DNA of 64,000 nt from Apoda limacodes (GCA_946406115.1 OX291557.1:3070501-3134500), one strand, 5' to 3'; counted from the stretch's first letter, positions 31,120 to 42,692 are shown. The notes: generated by a model from the letters alone, not told the origin. Numbers and translations are program-made.

Positions 31120-33671
31120 TTAGATTTCAACCACTTTATCATTAAAACTATTTAGGTTTTTATTTATTATAGCTCTGTGTACACTCATCATGGCCAGACC
31201 ATTAAGGCGATCTTCTGCCATGGTGCTTCTTAGCCATGTTTTTAGTCTTCTGAGGCTGCTAAAGTATCGCTCTACTGTACAGGTACAAACCGGGCAATAG
31301 ATTCACAAGTTTGTTTCAGATTTTCAGTTATCATCTTTTGCATTTGCGCCGGGTGTAAATAAGATAATGCGAATGATTGCGTGTTTTCTTGAGGAAAACG
31401 TATTCCAAGGGAGGTGATATTTGAATCCATGGTATTACTAAACGTGGTCTTTCTGGCTTTCTACTGGATGATTGCTTCTATGACGTTGTTTTCCCGTAAT
31501 ACGCGGCATTGATGTAATGTTCTCCTCTAGTTCGACTTTCTTCGCAACAGCAGTAGCCTCCGGATTTTCACGGTGGTTTTAATTAAAAGTAAAATCATTT
31601 TAACGTGTTCCGAGACTTTGACCATGTCCATAGCTACAGATTTGAGTACGTGAACAACGGGTTCCATCAAAGCCGAGTATTTGGCTGGCAACATAATCCC
31701 GAGAACGAAAGAAATTCCGGAAGTAGCCGCATGTAGTTGGAAGGCACTTTTCCGAGTTGCACTTTTTCCTTCCTGAGATAATGTTTATATGGTTTACAGA
31801 ATTACTGGAAGATTTTCTTTAAAAACTCTGATGGGTTAGTGTTTCTTACTCCATCTTGTCTCGCAAAGTCTGGAAATATTAGGTAACAACAAAACTGATT
31901 CCCGAAAAAAGTTTATAGTATCTCTGGTGGTTCCCATGGCATTTCTAATTTCAGGAAGTGAATTTAGATCATCGATAATTAGATTCAGTTTGTGGGACGA
32001 GCAATTAAAGTAGAGGGCTTTGGTGTACTTTTTGCGTAAGACCGCTTGTACCCCTCCGTCTTTTCCTGACATCGTTGATCAACCATCAAAACCAAAACCA
32101 ACGCATTTATTTATTTTCAGATCTTCTTTTGTCAAAAACTCATCTATGCTATGTGCAATCGATTTCGCATCCAAATCTTTTAGCTCAATGAATCCGACAA
32201 ACATTTCTTGGTCTTCCTGTGTTTCTTCATCAAAATATCGCATCCCAATCGATAGTTGTTCACTGCCAGAAATATCAGCTGTTTCGTCTGCTAGCACACT
32301 ATATGCAGCTGCTTCTTTCACTTTTTCATAATATCAGCCTTAATAACCCTTCCACAAATATCAAAAATTTCATTTTGAATATCCACTGAACGGTAGCTTG
32401 CATTCTTTTCCCCTTGCTCAATGTGTTTATTTTAAATCAAATTTCCTGCGTCAATTCGCAGCCTGTACAAATCCTCGAGAATACTTTAACCATAATGTTT
32501 ACCTCTCAGTGCTAAGTCGTGTGACCCGCAAAACTAAATGCAGGAAATAATAGATTTTATAATTTTGCGATTTTCTTCAATAATTCCCTGGGAATATTTG
32601 TTCAGTTGCAAATCGACAGGTTCACCCTGCGAGAAAAGATTTAGCAGCTTTCAATGCCTCCTTATGGAAGTGGGTTTCAATGTGCTTTTTGCACTGCTCG
32701 TGAATATCATTGAACTTACAAAAGGGCCTTATAGTAAATGATCCCAATATGCATCTAAATGAATTTGGATTTGGTGGGAACAACGTACAATATTTACAAA
32801 ATGGAATGGAATATACCAACCATGCAGAGTATGTTTCCAACCAAGAATAATTAAATTTTCTCTTTAAATGTTTTGCATCTTCCGCAAAGTTATAGGTCGC
32901 GGAACTACATACATCGGAAACTAACAGTTTTCAATGAATTCCTTCTTCTTTTCGGTTGTTAACATGTGTGCCCGTCCAACATATCGCCCGATATCATTTT
33001 CATTGCAGTCATCCTCATCCATCAATGAATCAGGATTCGGCACCAGAGCCAGATATCTAGAGAAACTTGGTCTACCACCTTGGTGACCGATGAAGACACA
33101 TGCGATATTGCTGTTACTTTGTCCTGTTTATCGCTGTCGCTACTTGATCCATCAGTTTTTTTTCGTTTCAAACTTTCTGCAAAATAAAAGGCTTTGATAA
33201 AACTTTATGTACTTTATTAATTAAATTTTTACGGGGGAGCAGTTTTGTTCAATTACTTATAAACATTATCTCAGGAAGCTTTTTTAGACTTATTTATATC
33301 AAGGATCTGTTTTAATTTGTATTTAATAAAACCACAAATATAATTTATGTTTTGTTTTCATAATTAATTACTGAAATCGAAACCACTGTTTAGTTAACGT
33401 AAAATTCATAGAGATTGAATCAATAAACTCGTTTTTAATAAAATAATAGTTTTTCTTAACATTTCCCTTGCACGTAATCGACCTTTCTTTCCACATCAAA
33501 AATAGATATGCCAGATTAAATTAAAAATGATATTCATAACGATTATTATACGTCTCTAGCTAGTATATCCGTAACCAAAGCTATAAGCTAAGAGAAATAA
33601 AATAAAAAACCTAGCTCTTAGCCCAAGATTAAAGCAGTACATAACTTACCAAAAAACTTTCTAATGTCCAT
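31120..33671 (-). pseudogene. Decayed hAT transposase gene (TTF-type finger, DUF4371-like and dimerisation domains), two exons
   Basis: Exon 1 is 33,650-33,671 (ATG, MDIRKFF) with donor GTAAGT. The acceptor TTTTATTTTGCAG lies at about 33,177, and the split codon gives ESLKRKKTDGSSSDSDKQDK. Then come YLALVPNPDSLMDED and GRYVGRAHMLTTEKKKEF, then KFNYSWLETYSAWLVYSIPF and CKYCTLFPPNP (TTF-type finger), AAAYSVLADETADISGSEQL and FDEETQED (DUF4371-like), FNCSSHKLNLIIDDLNSL, and CTVERYFSSLRRLKTWLRST with RLNGLAMMSVHRAI (hAT dimerisation). It ends VVEI and a TAA at 31,120-31,122. Several frameshifts and stops break it, so it is not functional. Related insect proteins are often labelled zinc finger MYM-type 1-like or 52 kDa repressor-like. 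Confidence 0.88.
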
Positions 33672-33821
33672 TTTGATAAGATGATGAATAGAGACACACG
33701 CAGAAACTTCAAAACTCAACACTGAAACACAGGCAAGCCGGTAGTCTTATAATCGCATTCCGATTCGCTTGTTTCGTTGATGGCTTCCAATTAATAAGTG
33801 ACTCGCTCGCAGCGGCTCACG

Positions 33822-33832
33822 TCTTTATATAC
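33822..33832 (-). promoter_or_regulatory. Candidate TATA box of the hAT transposase gene
   Basis: On the - strand GGTATATAAAGAC lies about 150 bp upstream of the ATG at 33,671, suitable for a TATA-driven start near 33,795. It fits the exon-1/donor structure but is inferred from position only. Confidence 0.4.
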
Positions 33833-34177
33833 CCAAACGAACATCATACAATGTACGGTAACATTCTACCTGGTCTAGTTCTAATAACTGCTACCAAATT
33901 CCAGAGAGATCATTGCACAAGCACCATCTAGCGTCGAGTAGCAATACTAGGTTTTACAAGGATTCTAGTCGATTTATTCAACTGTAGGTGTTTCTTATGA
34001 ACACTTACAGATGGCATTGTCCACAAAACCAATTAAAATTGTATGTTCGTAATAATAACTTCTACTTTAGGTATGCCGCATACAAATTATACAAAACTAA
34101 CGTAAATGCTGGTGAACGGCTGTCGTAGAAAGAAATGCAATGCACACACACACTATACCTACCTCCTGCCCATAGAT

Positions 34178-34221
34178 ATGCAAGTTCAGTACTATATACA
34201 TGCAAGTTCAGTACTATATAC
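34178..34221. repeat. 22-bp direct tandem pair
   Basis: Two adjacent exact copies of a 22-bp unit beginning ATGCAAGTTCAGTACTATAT. Confidence 0.9.
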
Positions 34222-34399
34222 ATACAGTACAGATAGGCAACGGCCCATACATGTACTGGAACACTAAGATTAGTTCTGTAATATAAGTGCATGGCGCTAG
34301 TGTAGTAAAAAAAGTGTTTTTTTTTTTCATTTATTGATAGGCTCTAGGATAAATTAATTGAAACTCATATAAGTACTCTTGAACTTTTTATTTGTATTT

Positions 34400-34614
34400 T
34401 TTTGACGTGACAACGTCTTATAAATTGGTTTGCCGGGTGACACTTCAAGAAACTGCGTTACGCTCCGCTCACGTTATGCGCTCACAATGAGAGCGAGTGA
34501 GAGGCACGCGGCATGGTTAGCCCGCCTAAGAGCGAGAGAGACAGACATAAAAAGTGAAAGGCACAAGTTGTCACGTAAAACTTTCGCCCGTATACCGACT
34601 TTACAGGCAACCAG
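34400..34614 (+). repeat. 215-bp element, copy 3 of 3
   Basis: Identical over 215 bases to the two copies near 17 kb, same orientation, with a T-run at each side (TATTTTTTT left, T8 right). The 17-kb distance and different flanks show it is a dispersed element and not only a local duplication. Confidence 0.85.
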
Positions 34615-36625
34615 TTTTTTTTGCAAAAATACCTAAAATTTAGATAAGTAAATCTTAAGTATGTATTACATTATTTATGTGCTTACCAAAAATATATGAA
34701 TGCATTTTTGAAACAAATACATTTTAAACTGTCTGATCTTTATAACATTTGGCACACGTGAGTATAATTAAGTCTTGTGTTATTAATTAAATTATAGTAC
34801 TATCTATTTGTACATATATGGTCTATTGAGCAGTAAGTTTTCAACGTTGCGGGTTGATTAGTATCCTTCTTCGATCCGAGCAGCACCAGAATACTTGCAG
34901 CCATGACTTATTTTTAAATGATCTGAAATATAATAAGCAAGTTAGATAATCGTTCTTTAAAATTTTGTGAATATAGAAGATATAGATGAGGGTCATTATT
35001 ATGGATATTGCAATAATGTAAATTGTGTATATCAACACCCACTAATGCTAAAACACTACAAATACTGTTGTCACCATTATATTGTGGTAGACATGTTTCG
35101 TGTCATCATTGGCTAGTGCATACAAAAAAGTAACTACTTAGTCTGACTAACTGAATTTATAGGGTCAGAGTAACTAAAAGGGGGCGCAAGGGAAAAAATG
35201 ACCGGACTAAGGAAATTTTCTTTATACACCCCAACCATTTATAGACTTGTATAAAGGGATGGGCTTACAATAAATTTGGTACTGCAGCAACAAAAAGAAA
35301 TTATAAACATTTATGTTACTTTATTTATCTAATAAAAATTGTATAAATATCTATAAAATATTTAATTTTGGTGTACCTGTATGACATACTCACATTCCTG
35401 AATGTATCTGGCTGTGGTTAGTTCAAATTTTAAAAAAGTACCCATATATAATATTACTTTAAGAGAAAAAAGCTTAAAATACATCCACTGTTCATACATT
35501 TATTTGTATTTATACACAAACGGGAAAGTAAGAGTAAAACATTTGCATAAGTAATTTAGTACTATGATGGGAGCAAAGAGTTTTTTTAGACCTTTGTGGC
35601 TCGGTGGTGCTCCGATCTTTATCTATATGGCCCATAATTTGTTTTATATGCCTGGTGTATACTATCAATAAAACAGCCAATTCCAGTTTACTCTTCAGTG
35701 CTACATGCGGTTAAAAGATATTAAAATGGATGAGCCGGACTTGGATGTATATACATATAACCATATATTTTGTCCTATTTGCTAAATACCTATTTGAAGC
35801 TGTATTACCTTATGTCAGTTGGATTTTGTGATCTAATAATCATTTTCAAATGGGCCTTACACGCCTGACTTGGTGTCTGTCGCGACTAGTTTTTCTGTCA
35901 TATATAGTGACAATTCTATTCCCTAACAACACTTAGTCAGCGGGTTTGTAAAATGTATCTATTTCTTGTGTTTACAATTTTGATATTTTGAGCTACTTTA
36001 CCGATATATTACAGCCTACACAAAAATGGTATTAGTGATTATCCTAATAACTCAAAATAATAGGTATTTATAGTTTCTAAATCGTTTGTTTTCTTTTAAT
36101 ACCTACTTAATTAATTTTAAGAATGTTTAATTAGTGTAGAAAGTTTGTGGGTGGTTTTCTACACACATTCACCTTCATACATTCCTAAGGTAACTAAACT
36201 ACTACAAATTAAGTATCTAAAAAATGTATGTATGTACTTTCATCAAATCAATTTGTTTTATTACTGCACTACACTAATTAATCTTATAAAAAGTTCAAAC
36301 TTACCGTGATTCAACTCTTTCTAAAAACTTCCGTTGAGAAAACTGAGTGAACAAGTATTTCGATTAGTACAGTCAGTTTAAATAATAAAGATCTTTAGAA
36401 TTTATTTTTACATATAAGCATTATAAAACACTTTTAGAAATGTTTTGTTTTTGTTAAGTACGTAAAGCAAAAATACAGAAAATTGTGAAAAAACACTTTT
36501 TTATAATTTCCATTGACGTGCGTGAAGTAAGCCCTACCCTTAATTATACATAAATTAAGGGATATTGGATATGCATCTTACGTGCTTTTCACACTACATC
36601 AATTTTACTCGTTTTTTTTTTTTAT
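34615..36625. other. Non-coding AT-rich stretch, nothing recognised
   Basis: No coding region, RNA gene or familiar repeat that I can support. Short frames here are AT-driven. Confidence 0.5.
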
Positions 36626-36800
36626 ACCACTAAGGTGACAAACAAGCACACGGCCCGCCTGATGGTAAGCGGTCACCGTGGCCTAGGGACGCTTGTAACA
36701 CCAGGGGTATCACACGCGCGTTGTCGATCCTTCAAAGATCCAATAAATTCTTTCTTGAAGAACCCCATACTGAAGTCCTTAGAGAAAACCTTATGATGTG
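36626..36800 (+). repeat. Interspersed repeat, 'ACGGCCCGCCTGATGGTAAGC' family
   Basis: CAAACAAGCACACGGCCCGC, GTAAGCGGTCACCGTGGCCT, ACACCAGGGGTATCACACGC and TCTTGAAGAACCCCATACTG follow in order, a well-known layout in lepidopteran genomes. A second, less complete copy is at 40,180-40,330. Confidence 0.7.
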
Positions 36801-37099
36801 ATCCCATAGTGCGGGGTGTCGTTGGATATGTCTTGAAAATTTTGCGAGTTCGTGACAACCATTTTACGATTCAGGCATCCGTTTGCGAAATATTAAAAAT
36901 TGCAAATTGTGTTACAGTCAAGTACCCCTTGGTAAGCTGGTTGTTTTTCAGCTGGTCAAAGTTAAAAGTGACTTTCATAAATAATTGTTTCCTCAGTCAT
37001 AGCTGTCCTGTAGGGGACAGAGAAATTATAACAATTTTGCTCGATTTCACATATATTGATTGTTTTGATCACAATTGGTGTCAGGGGTATTCATTTCCG

Positions 37100-38150
37100 A
37101 ATTCACGGGTTCGCGACTCCGGCCTCCCAAGCTACTACAAATTCTCCCCATTTCCTTCCAACAGTGGTAGCCTTCGGGGGGGCCTTCGACGTATCCCACT
37201 CATTATACAATTTCCATTAAGAAATCATCACATCCCAACCCTACTCCTTGTTCCCTTCTACTATCCGATAGGGGATGTCGGGCTGCAGCGACCCCCTATA
37301 ACACTACTGCGCTCGCCAACCCGCTTGCCAGGCGTGGCGAGTATGATAAACCCACCAACAGAAAATGAGAGTAATTACGAACCGTCTCGCTCGCAAGTTC
37401 GACGACTTCCAGCCTCCCGAGCAAGCCGGTTTCCGAAGAGGCTGTAGTACCGTAGACCACATACATACGCTACGGCAGATTATACAGAAGTCAGAAGAGT
37501 ATAATCGGCCCTTTGCTTAGCGTTTGTGGACTATGAGAAAGCCGAATCGCGGTGGAAACATGGGCAGTGCTACAGGTTCTAAAGAGATGCCGTATTGATC
37601 ATCGGTATATCGAGGTGCTAAAATGCATGTACGATAACGCCACTATGTCAGTCCGTTCGGGAAACTGCGTACTATTTTCTCGTCCCAAATACCCCAGTGC
37701 TTGAAGACAAAAGTCTTCAACCAGTGTGTGTTGCCAGTGATGACTTACGGCACTGAGACATGGCCGATAACTATGGGCCTTATACGAAATTTCAAGGTCG
37801 CTCAGCGGGAGATGGAAAGAGCTATGCTCGGAGTTTCCCTAGGTGAACGAATCAGGAATGAGGAAATCCGTAGGAGAACTAAAGTCGACGACATAGCTCA
37901 CCGAATCGCAAAGCTGAAAAGGCAATGGGCAGGGCACATAGCTCGAAGAACCGATTGCCGATGGGGCAAGAAGGTTCTCCAGTGGCGGCCACGAACCGGA
38001 TAGCGCAGCGTGGGACGCCCCCCCGCTAGATGGACAGATGACCTCGTAAAGGTAGCGGGGAGACGTTGGTTACAGGCGGCAAAGAGTCGCACGCTGTGGA
38101 GAAAGTTAGGTGAGGCCTATGTCCAGCAGTGGACGTCAATGGGCTGATAT
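37100..38150 (+). mobile_element. RTE-type LINE fragment with internal deletion
   Basis: From about 37,362 it reads ITNRLARKFDDFQPPEQAGF and RRGCSTVDHIHTLRQIIQKS, a frameshift near 37,517, then AFVDYEKA (motif A) and LQVLKRCRIDHRYIEVLKCM. Around 37,690 the catalytic region with YADD is deleted and it jumps to KTKVFNQCVLPVMTYGTETW. It continues VAQREMERAMLGVSLGERIR, IAKLKRQWAGHIARRTDCRW, VGRPPARWTDDLVKVAGRRW and EAYVQQWTSMG. These are typical C-terminal words of RTE LINEs in Lepidoptera. The part before 37,362 is GC-richer, and an out-of-frame 212-codon frame (36,809-37,447) runs over it. Not functional. Confidence 0.88.
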
Positions 38151-40067
38151 GATGATTGTTTCAATACAGTTGACTAGCTCTTTACCATGAATCATCCCGA
38201 TAAAATTAAAGAAAAGCTTTTCAATTTTGCAGAAATTCAAAATAATCTTCAAAAAAGTAGAAGTAAAGAAGTACTCTAACATACTATTATTGATTTGCGA
38301 ACCTAATTTAGTAATATAATTGTCGCCGACATTCGGTTCTTTAGTTATTTAAGTAACAAAAAGGCGTAGTAGACGATATTTGACAAAATCCTTTATTCGA
38401 TAAAACTATTTTCATTAAAACGTTTCTTTGTTTATACTTTTTTTTTAAATGTAATATTACAAATTGTCATAATGACCAGAGTTGCGATGACGGTGAAATA
38501 TTTTCTTTTAATGGCAACTTTTTGAGATATTAATGCATAAATTTTTGGCGCTAAATACTATTAAATTAAATTCAAATAATGATATAAAAAATAATGTATA
38601 GTGGGATTTTTCCTTTTAGGACGTTCTACAAAAAGTCTTGATATCATATATCTATATTCTGAGGTAGATACACAATAACTATTTAAATTATTCGATAAAA
38701 ATGTTACACAATTTGCAAAGCAATTTTCTCCTATTCATTATCAATCTTTATTCAAATAAGTATGTCAATTCCCTTGATTATGTAATGTAGTTTAAAATTG
38801 TTGTTTTAAATTTATGTGGTTTAAACTGATAGTTTATGAGATATAACCGATCTGATTTAAGCGCGTCGCGTTGGAAAACTGAAAAGATAAGCGCATGGCG
38901 CGGCGGCGGGTTTTTCGCTGGTTCGGCGCGGCTAAGGTGTAGAAATTAAAACCTACTTAGTATAACATAGTTTTAGTTTTATTAATTTCGTAAATAAGGC
39001 GTAGACGTGCGCGGGTGAGCTTCTCTTAAGATAAAAAGTAAGTACAACTAACACAAACTACTTAAAAAATAAACATCGTTTTATTCATCTTAGAAAGGTA
39101 AAAACCAGGTCAGCTGGCCTAGATTACCAAGCATATTGACAGATAAGTGGCGTTCCGTCACTCAAAATTTCCTAGGCGCCTAACGCACCAAGGTTGAGCC
39201 ATAATTTATGCTCTTACGGTAGGGCTTAGATCAGGTACGTTTTGCGACACTAGCGACAGCGTGGTAGTTGTACCTGAACTTCAAAAAATTGATATAATTT
39301 TCACCGTATCTTAAAAAAATGGCTTACACCGTTTTGGCTTAGTACGGCTAGCGTTCCAATACAATGTTCCTGCGAGAACACACGGTGCTCCTGCCTACAT
39401 ATTTTTACTATGTTTATTGGCCTTGCGTTATGGCAAATCTGATATAGTCGTGATGAAAATGGCGGCGATTTTAAAAACGGATGTCAAAATCTTAATGTTA
39501 TTCTGGATATTTCAATACTTTCTACAATATACATTAAACCTTGTGAATTTATTTACGTTTTGTCATGGGATGCGGAATTTTTAATAGGTAAGGACGTCAA
39601 TTGCTCGCACTTTGGTCGCTTTGCGGCTAGCTACATTTGATCTCTAGGGTGGTGGGGGGGCAACTGCCTAGGTAAATGTATGAACATTAATTCGCTTCTT
39701 GGCTATTTTATTACAGCTTCAACTGTTATTCGATAGAAAGAATACGAATGCATACATTTTGAGAAGAAAAAAAATTATGCAGTTTGCGTAAAATAACGGT
39801 TAGGTCCATTTCGGTTTGGATTCAATGACCGAAACCGGTTTGAAATTATCTATTTTATTTCCAACTATAATAAAAAATAACGGCGTATTTAGTCAGCAAT
39901 AGGGCTTGCACCATTCGATTGATTATACTATTCGAATAATTGCACGCCTCATAAGCGGAGCGGTGAGGTAGTGCTCTACTCTCGACATGTCAAAAAACCC
40001 AGTCTTTCGAAACTTAAATGACGTTTTTTACGTTTAACTTAACGTTTTTGAATACTTGAGAATGTGT
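38151..40067. other. Non-coding stretch, nothing recognised
   Basis: AT-rich. A GC-rich island at about 38,858-38,935 (GCGCATGGCGCGGCGGCGGG and CGGTTCGGCGCGGC-like words) is the only notable feature; it resembles the GC-rich subterminal DNA of the hAT element at 23,232 in composition only. Confidence 0.45.
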
Positions 40068-40480
40068 TTTTTTAGGGTTCCGTACCCAGAGGGTGCCAAT
40101 GGAACTCTATTACCAAGCCTACGCTGTCTGTCTATCTGTCCGACCATTAAAAGGCTCTATCGTTTAGACCGGCTCTAGCTTTACGGTCCGTCTAGTAGTA
40201 GGCGTTCACCGCAGGCTAATGGACGCTTGCAACAACCGGGGCATCACTTCGAAAATTTCATAACTTCTTTCTTGAAGAACCCCATACTGGCAGGGAGCTC
40301 ATTCTACAATCTAAGATTCCGCAGGTGTTGGGTTAGTGGTTTCAAGGCCATTGTTATTCTATGTAGGCTGAAGTCCGGGATATCTTCGGTATAGTGTCAA
40401 GTTAATTTTGCTCTGAGTTTTCTCGCCGTAATGTTGACAAGATCACGAGTTGAGGTGTTTAACTCTCCATGGGAACACTC
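40068..40480 (+). repeat. Two adjoining interspersed repeats
   Basis: 40,068-40,175 carries TTTAGGGTTCCGTACCCAGA and AAGCCTACGCTGTCTGTCTA (GGGTTCCGTACC family). 40,180-40,480 carries GGACGCTTGCAACAACCGGG, TCTTGAAGAACCCCATACTG and GGCAGGGAGCTCATTC (same family as 36,626). Confidence 0.6.
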
Positions 40481-41725
40481 AATCTCTCTTAATTTCTCAA
40501 GTTTGTACGAAACGATTTTGCCAGTTTTTGACTTTATTAACTAAAGTTGCCTAATAGACAAATCATTCTTTTAAGCCTCTATTTCACTCTATTGCCTCTT
40601 TAATACGTAATATGTACAAGAAGCGTTCATTAATTAAGTTCAAGTTGAATATTCATTTATTGGAATTTTAAATTGTAGCGAATATTCGAATAAAATGAAT
40701 ATTCGAATTGCAAGCCCTAGTTAGCACATAGAGGTTAAGAAACTGTGCTAACTTGCAAACGCTTATATTATGCTAATCAATACTAGCACTTTGAAGTTGC
40801 TTTGCTTGCGTTTATTATTTAATAAAGAGACAAATTTGCAAGCATTTGTTCGACAGAATAACAATGCTTGCAAATTACTTAATATTTAAATAATATAAAA
40901 AGCATGACTTTTACATACAATAGGTAGGTACCTACAATTATGTACTATAGTATCTACCTACCTACCTATTAACATTTCAGAAGTACTTTTTAGGTTTACG
41001 TACACAAATTTGTACTGTCTATCCGTCTGTGTCTCTCCCCTAACGTTTAGACCAATGTACCAAAAGCAAGTGCATTATCTTGGCAAATTTTCTAAGAAAT
41101 AATAAAAGAACATGTTTGATGTTGACATGATCTCACTACCAGAAACATGTTTCTGTTACAAAATTATGCTAATATTCTTAATAGTCTATTCAATTCCAAA
41201 CCTTCTGTGGGCGATTAGCAATCACACTCGACGACAATCTCAAATTATCTCGTATAAAACGCAATAATTTTATATAGTTAGTTACATTGAAATCACATTT
41301 AGTGATGTGTAATCTTAATAATACTGCTTGATCTTGTTAAATAATAAGATGTTATAAGTTATTTATTTGCTGCCAAAATAACAGTGAAATTGAGTTAAAA
41401 AAAATTAATAGTTCAATTCTATTTATGAAGATCAAAAAGACAGTATATTTAAGCATCAAAGCATTACAAAACTTTTCCAGTAAATTTCATTGGAGATTAT
41501 ATTTATATTTTTCATCCAAAAGACACTGTGTAGATAATAGCATTCGCGTAAATGCAAAGTGATGAACATACAAACTGTCAACTCTTCTGTGGTGTAGGTG
41601 ATGAGTGTCGACCTACCGAAATACTTGTTTTGTTACGAATAGAAAACCAGATTGGTCACTCTTATGTCGCTTTGTGCTTCATGCAGACTTAACTTGAAAT
41701 ATATCTGTGAAACGAGTAACATCAA

Positions 41726-42514
41726 ATGTCTTTTATAAATAAAGTAGTGCTCGTTACTGGCGCTGGGTCGGGTATTGGAGAAGCAACTGCGTTAAATTTC
41801 GCAAAACTATCTGCGACTTTGGCTTTAGTTGACATAAATACTGAAACCTTAGAGAGGTCTGCTGAAAATTGTAGAAAAATCAACAACACGAAAGTTTTGA
41901 CGGCACAAATCGATGTGACTAAAGATGAAGAAGTGAAAAATATGATAGAAGACACAGTTAGAGAACTGGGAGGTATAGACGTGATTGTAAATTGTGCTGG
42001 TGTGGCATGGCCTGGGGGACTGTTAGATCCCGATGCAATAGAGAAATACGATAGAACCATGGCAATTAATTTTCGATCAGTAGTGACAATGACAAGTTTT
42101 GCAGCTCCAGCTTTGATTGAAAGAAAAGGATGCATCATCAACATATCTAGTAATGCAGCTATCGCAGTGCTTCAAAATACCTTCGCGTACAATGTGTCAA
42201 AGGCTTGTGTAGATCATTTTACGAGATGCGCTGCTCGAGAACTGGCTTCCAAAGGAGTAAGAGTAAACTCTGTTCTTCCAGGTCCAACGAGAACTAACAT
42301 TATGCTTAATGCAGGAGTAAGTCCAGGCATAAACGATGCAATTTTTCATGCATTGGAGAACCAACTGCCTTTGAAGAGAATAGCAGAACCAGAAGATATA
42401 GCTGAGTTGTTGGTGTTCTTGGCCAGTGAAAAAGCTGCGAGTATGACTGGTGGCAGTTATTTAATAGATTCCGGTATAATGTTAACTGATATTCGTGGTG
42501 TTCCAGAACTTTAA
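41726..42514 (+). CDS. Short-chain dehydrogenase/reductase (SDR), FabG-like, single exon
   Basis: Complete 262-residue classical SDR; an NAD(P)-dependent oxidoreductase, probably cytosolic (no signal peptide or membrane segment). It has the nucleotide-binding TGAGSGIG at residues 11-18, Asp36 after the second strand (favours NAD over NADP), the NCAG motif at 89-92 (usually NNAG), structural Asn115, and the catalytic set Ser142, Tyr155, Lys159 (YNVSK). PG follows at 185-186 and TGGSYLIDSG near the C-terminus. The ATG at 41,726 puts TGxxxGIG at the normal distance. The gene has no introns, as often in insect FabG-like SDRs. Substrate unknown. An AATAAA lies at 42,687. The 140-codon frame antisense to it is a shadow. 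Confidence 0.96.
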   Translation: MSFINKVVLVTGAGSGIGEATALNFAKLSATLALVDINTETLERSAENCRKINNTKVLTAQIDVTKDEEVKNMIEDTVRELGGIDVIVNCAGVAWPGGLLDPDAIEKYDRTMAINFRSVVTMTSFAAPALIERKGCIINISSNAAIAVLQNTFAYNVSKACVDHFTRCAARELASKGVRVNSVLPGPTRTNIMLNAGVSPGINDAIFHALENQLPLKRIAEPEDIAELLVFLASEKAASMTGGSYLIDSGIMLTDIRGVPEL

Positions 42515-42628
42515 ATGATATTGGGTTATGTTAGTAGTATTTAGAAACATAACGCTAAAAGAGAAAAAAACAGCTTTACGTTATTCAATAGCTGTATAAT
42601 GGTATCAAAAGGCACTTCTTCAGTGCAG

Positions 42629-42670
42629 ATAGAACTGTATTATAGGGACTGGGGCTGCCTACAGTTCTAT
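42629..42670 (+). other. Hairpin in the SDR 3' UTR
   Basis: ATAGAACTGTA (42,629-42,639) pairs perfectly with TACAGTTCTAT (42,660-42,670) around a 20-base loop, 115 bp after the stop and just before the likely poly(A) signal. Function unknown. Confidence 0.55.
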
Positions 42671-42686
42671 AACAGCCATAATACGG

Positions 42687-42692
42687 AATAAA
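42687..42692 (+). terminator. Probable poly(A) signal of the SDR gene
   Basis: AATAAA, 173 bp after the stop codon; the first canonical hexamer downstream. Confidence 0.6.

Larger units (their letters stand above)
23474..31123. repeat. Segmental duplication, copy A
   Basis: Corresponds to 53,262-58,969 in the same orientation, about 29 kb apart. The match starts inside the hAT element (GCTGCTG...TAATTG) and ends at TGATGCCTGTACTGCAGAT plus GCAGAGATTAG-type sequence. In the stretch 25,529-25,723 versus 54,672-54,866 I count one base difference. Copy A differs by a fold-back hAT, a LINE at 26,062-27,372, a tandem 102-bp duplication at 28,101 and a C17 run at 29,278. No host gene is recognisable inside it; the identical 64-codon frames in both copies start at a non-ATG codon and are probably chance. 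Confidence 0.9.

Noticed and set aside
23474..31123. Duplicated segment as one giant transposon
   Set aside because: The two copies have no matching terminal repeats or target duplications at their outer ends, and the left breakpoint falls inside a hAT element.
36809..37447. 212-codon + frame
   Set aside because: The longest frame after the SDR, but its 3' part is the wrong frame of an RTE LINE and the rest resembles no protein I know.
41722..42144. 140-codon - strand frame opposite the SDR gene
   Set aside because: Shadow of the strongly supported SDR coding sequence on the + strand.
41726..42514. SDR gene as a bacterial contaminant or recent horizontal transfer
   Set aside because: AT-rich codon use like its surroundings, a eukaryotic poly(A) signal and repeat-rich insect flanks argue for a resident gene; lack of introns is common in this insect family.
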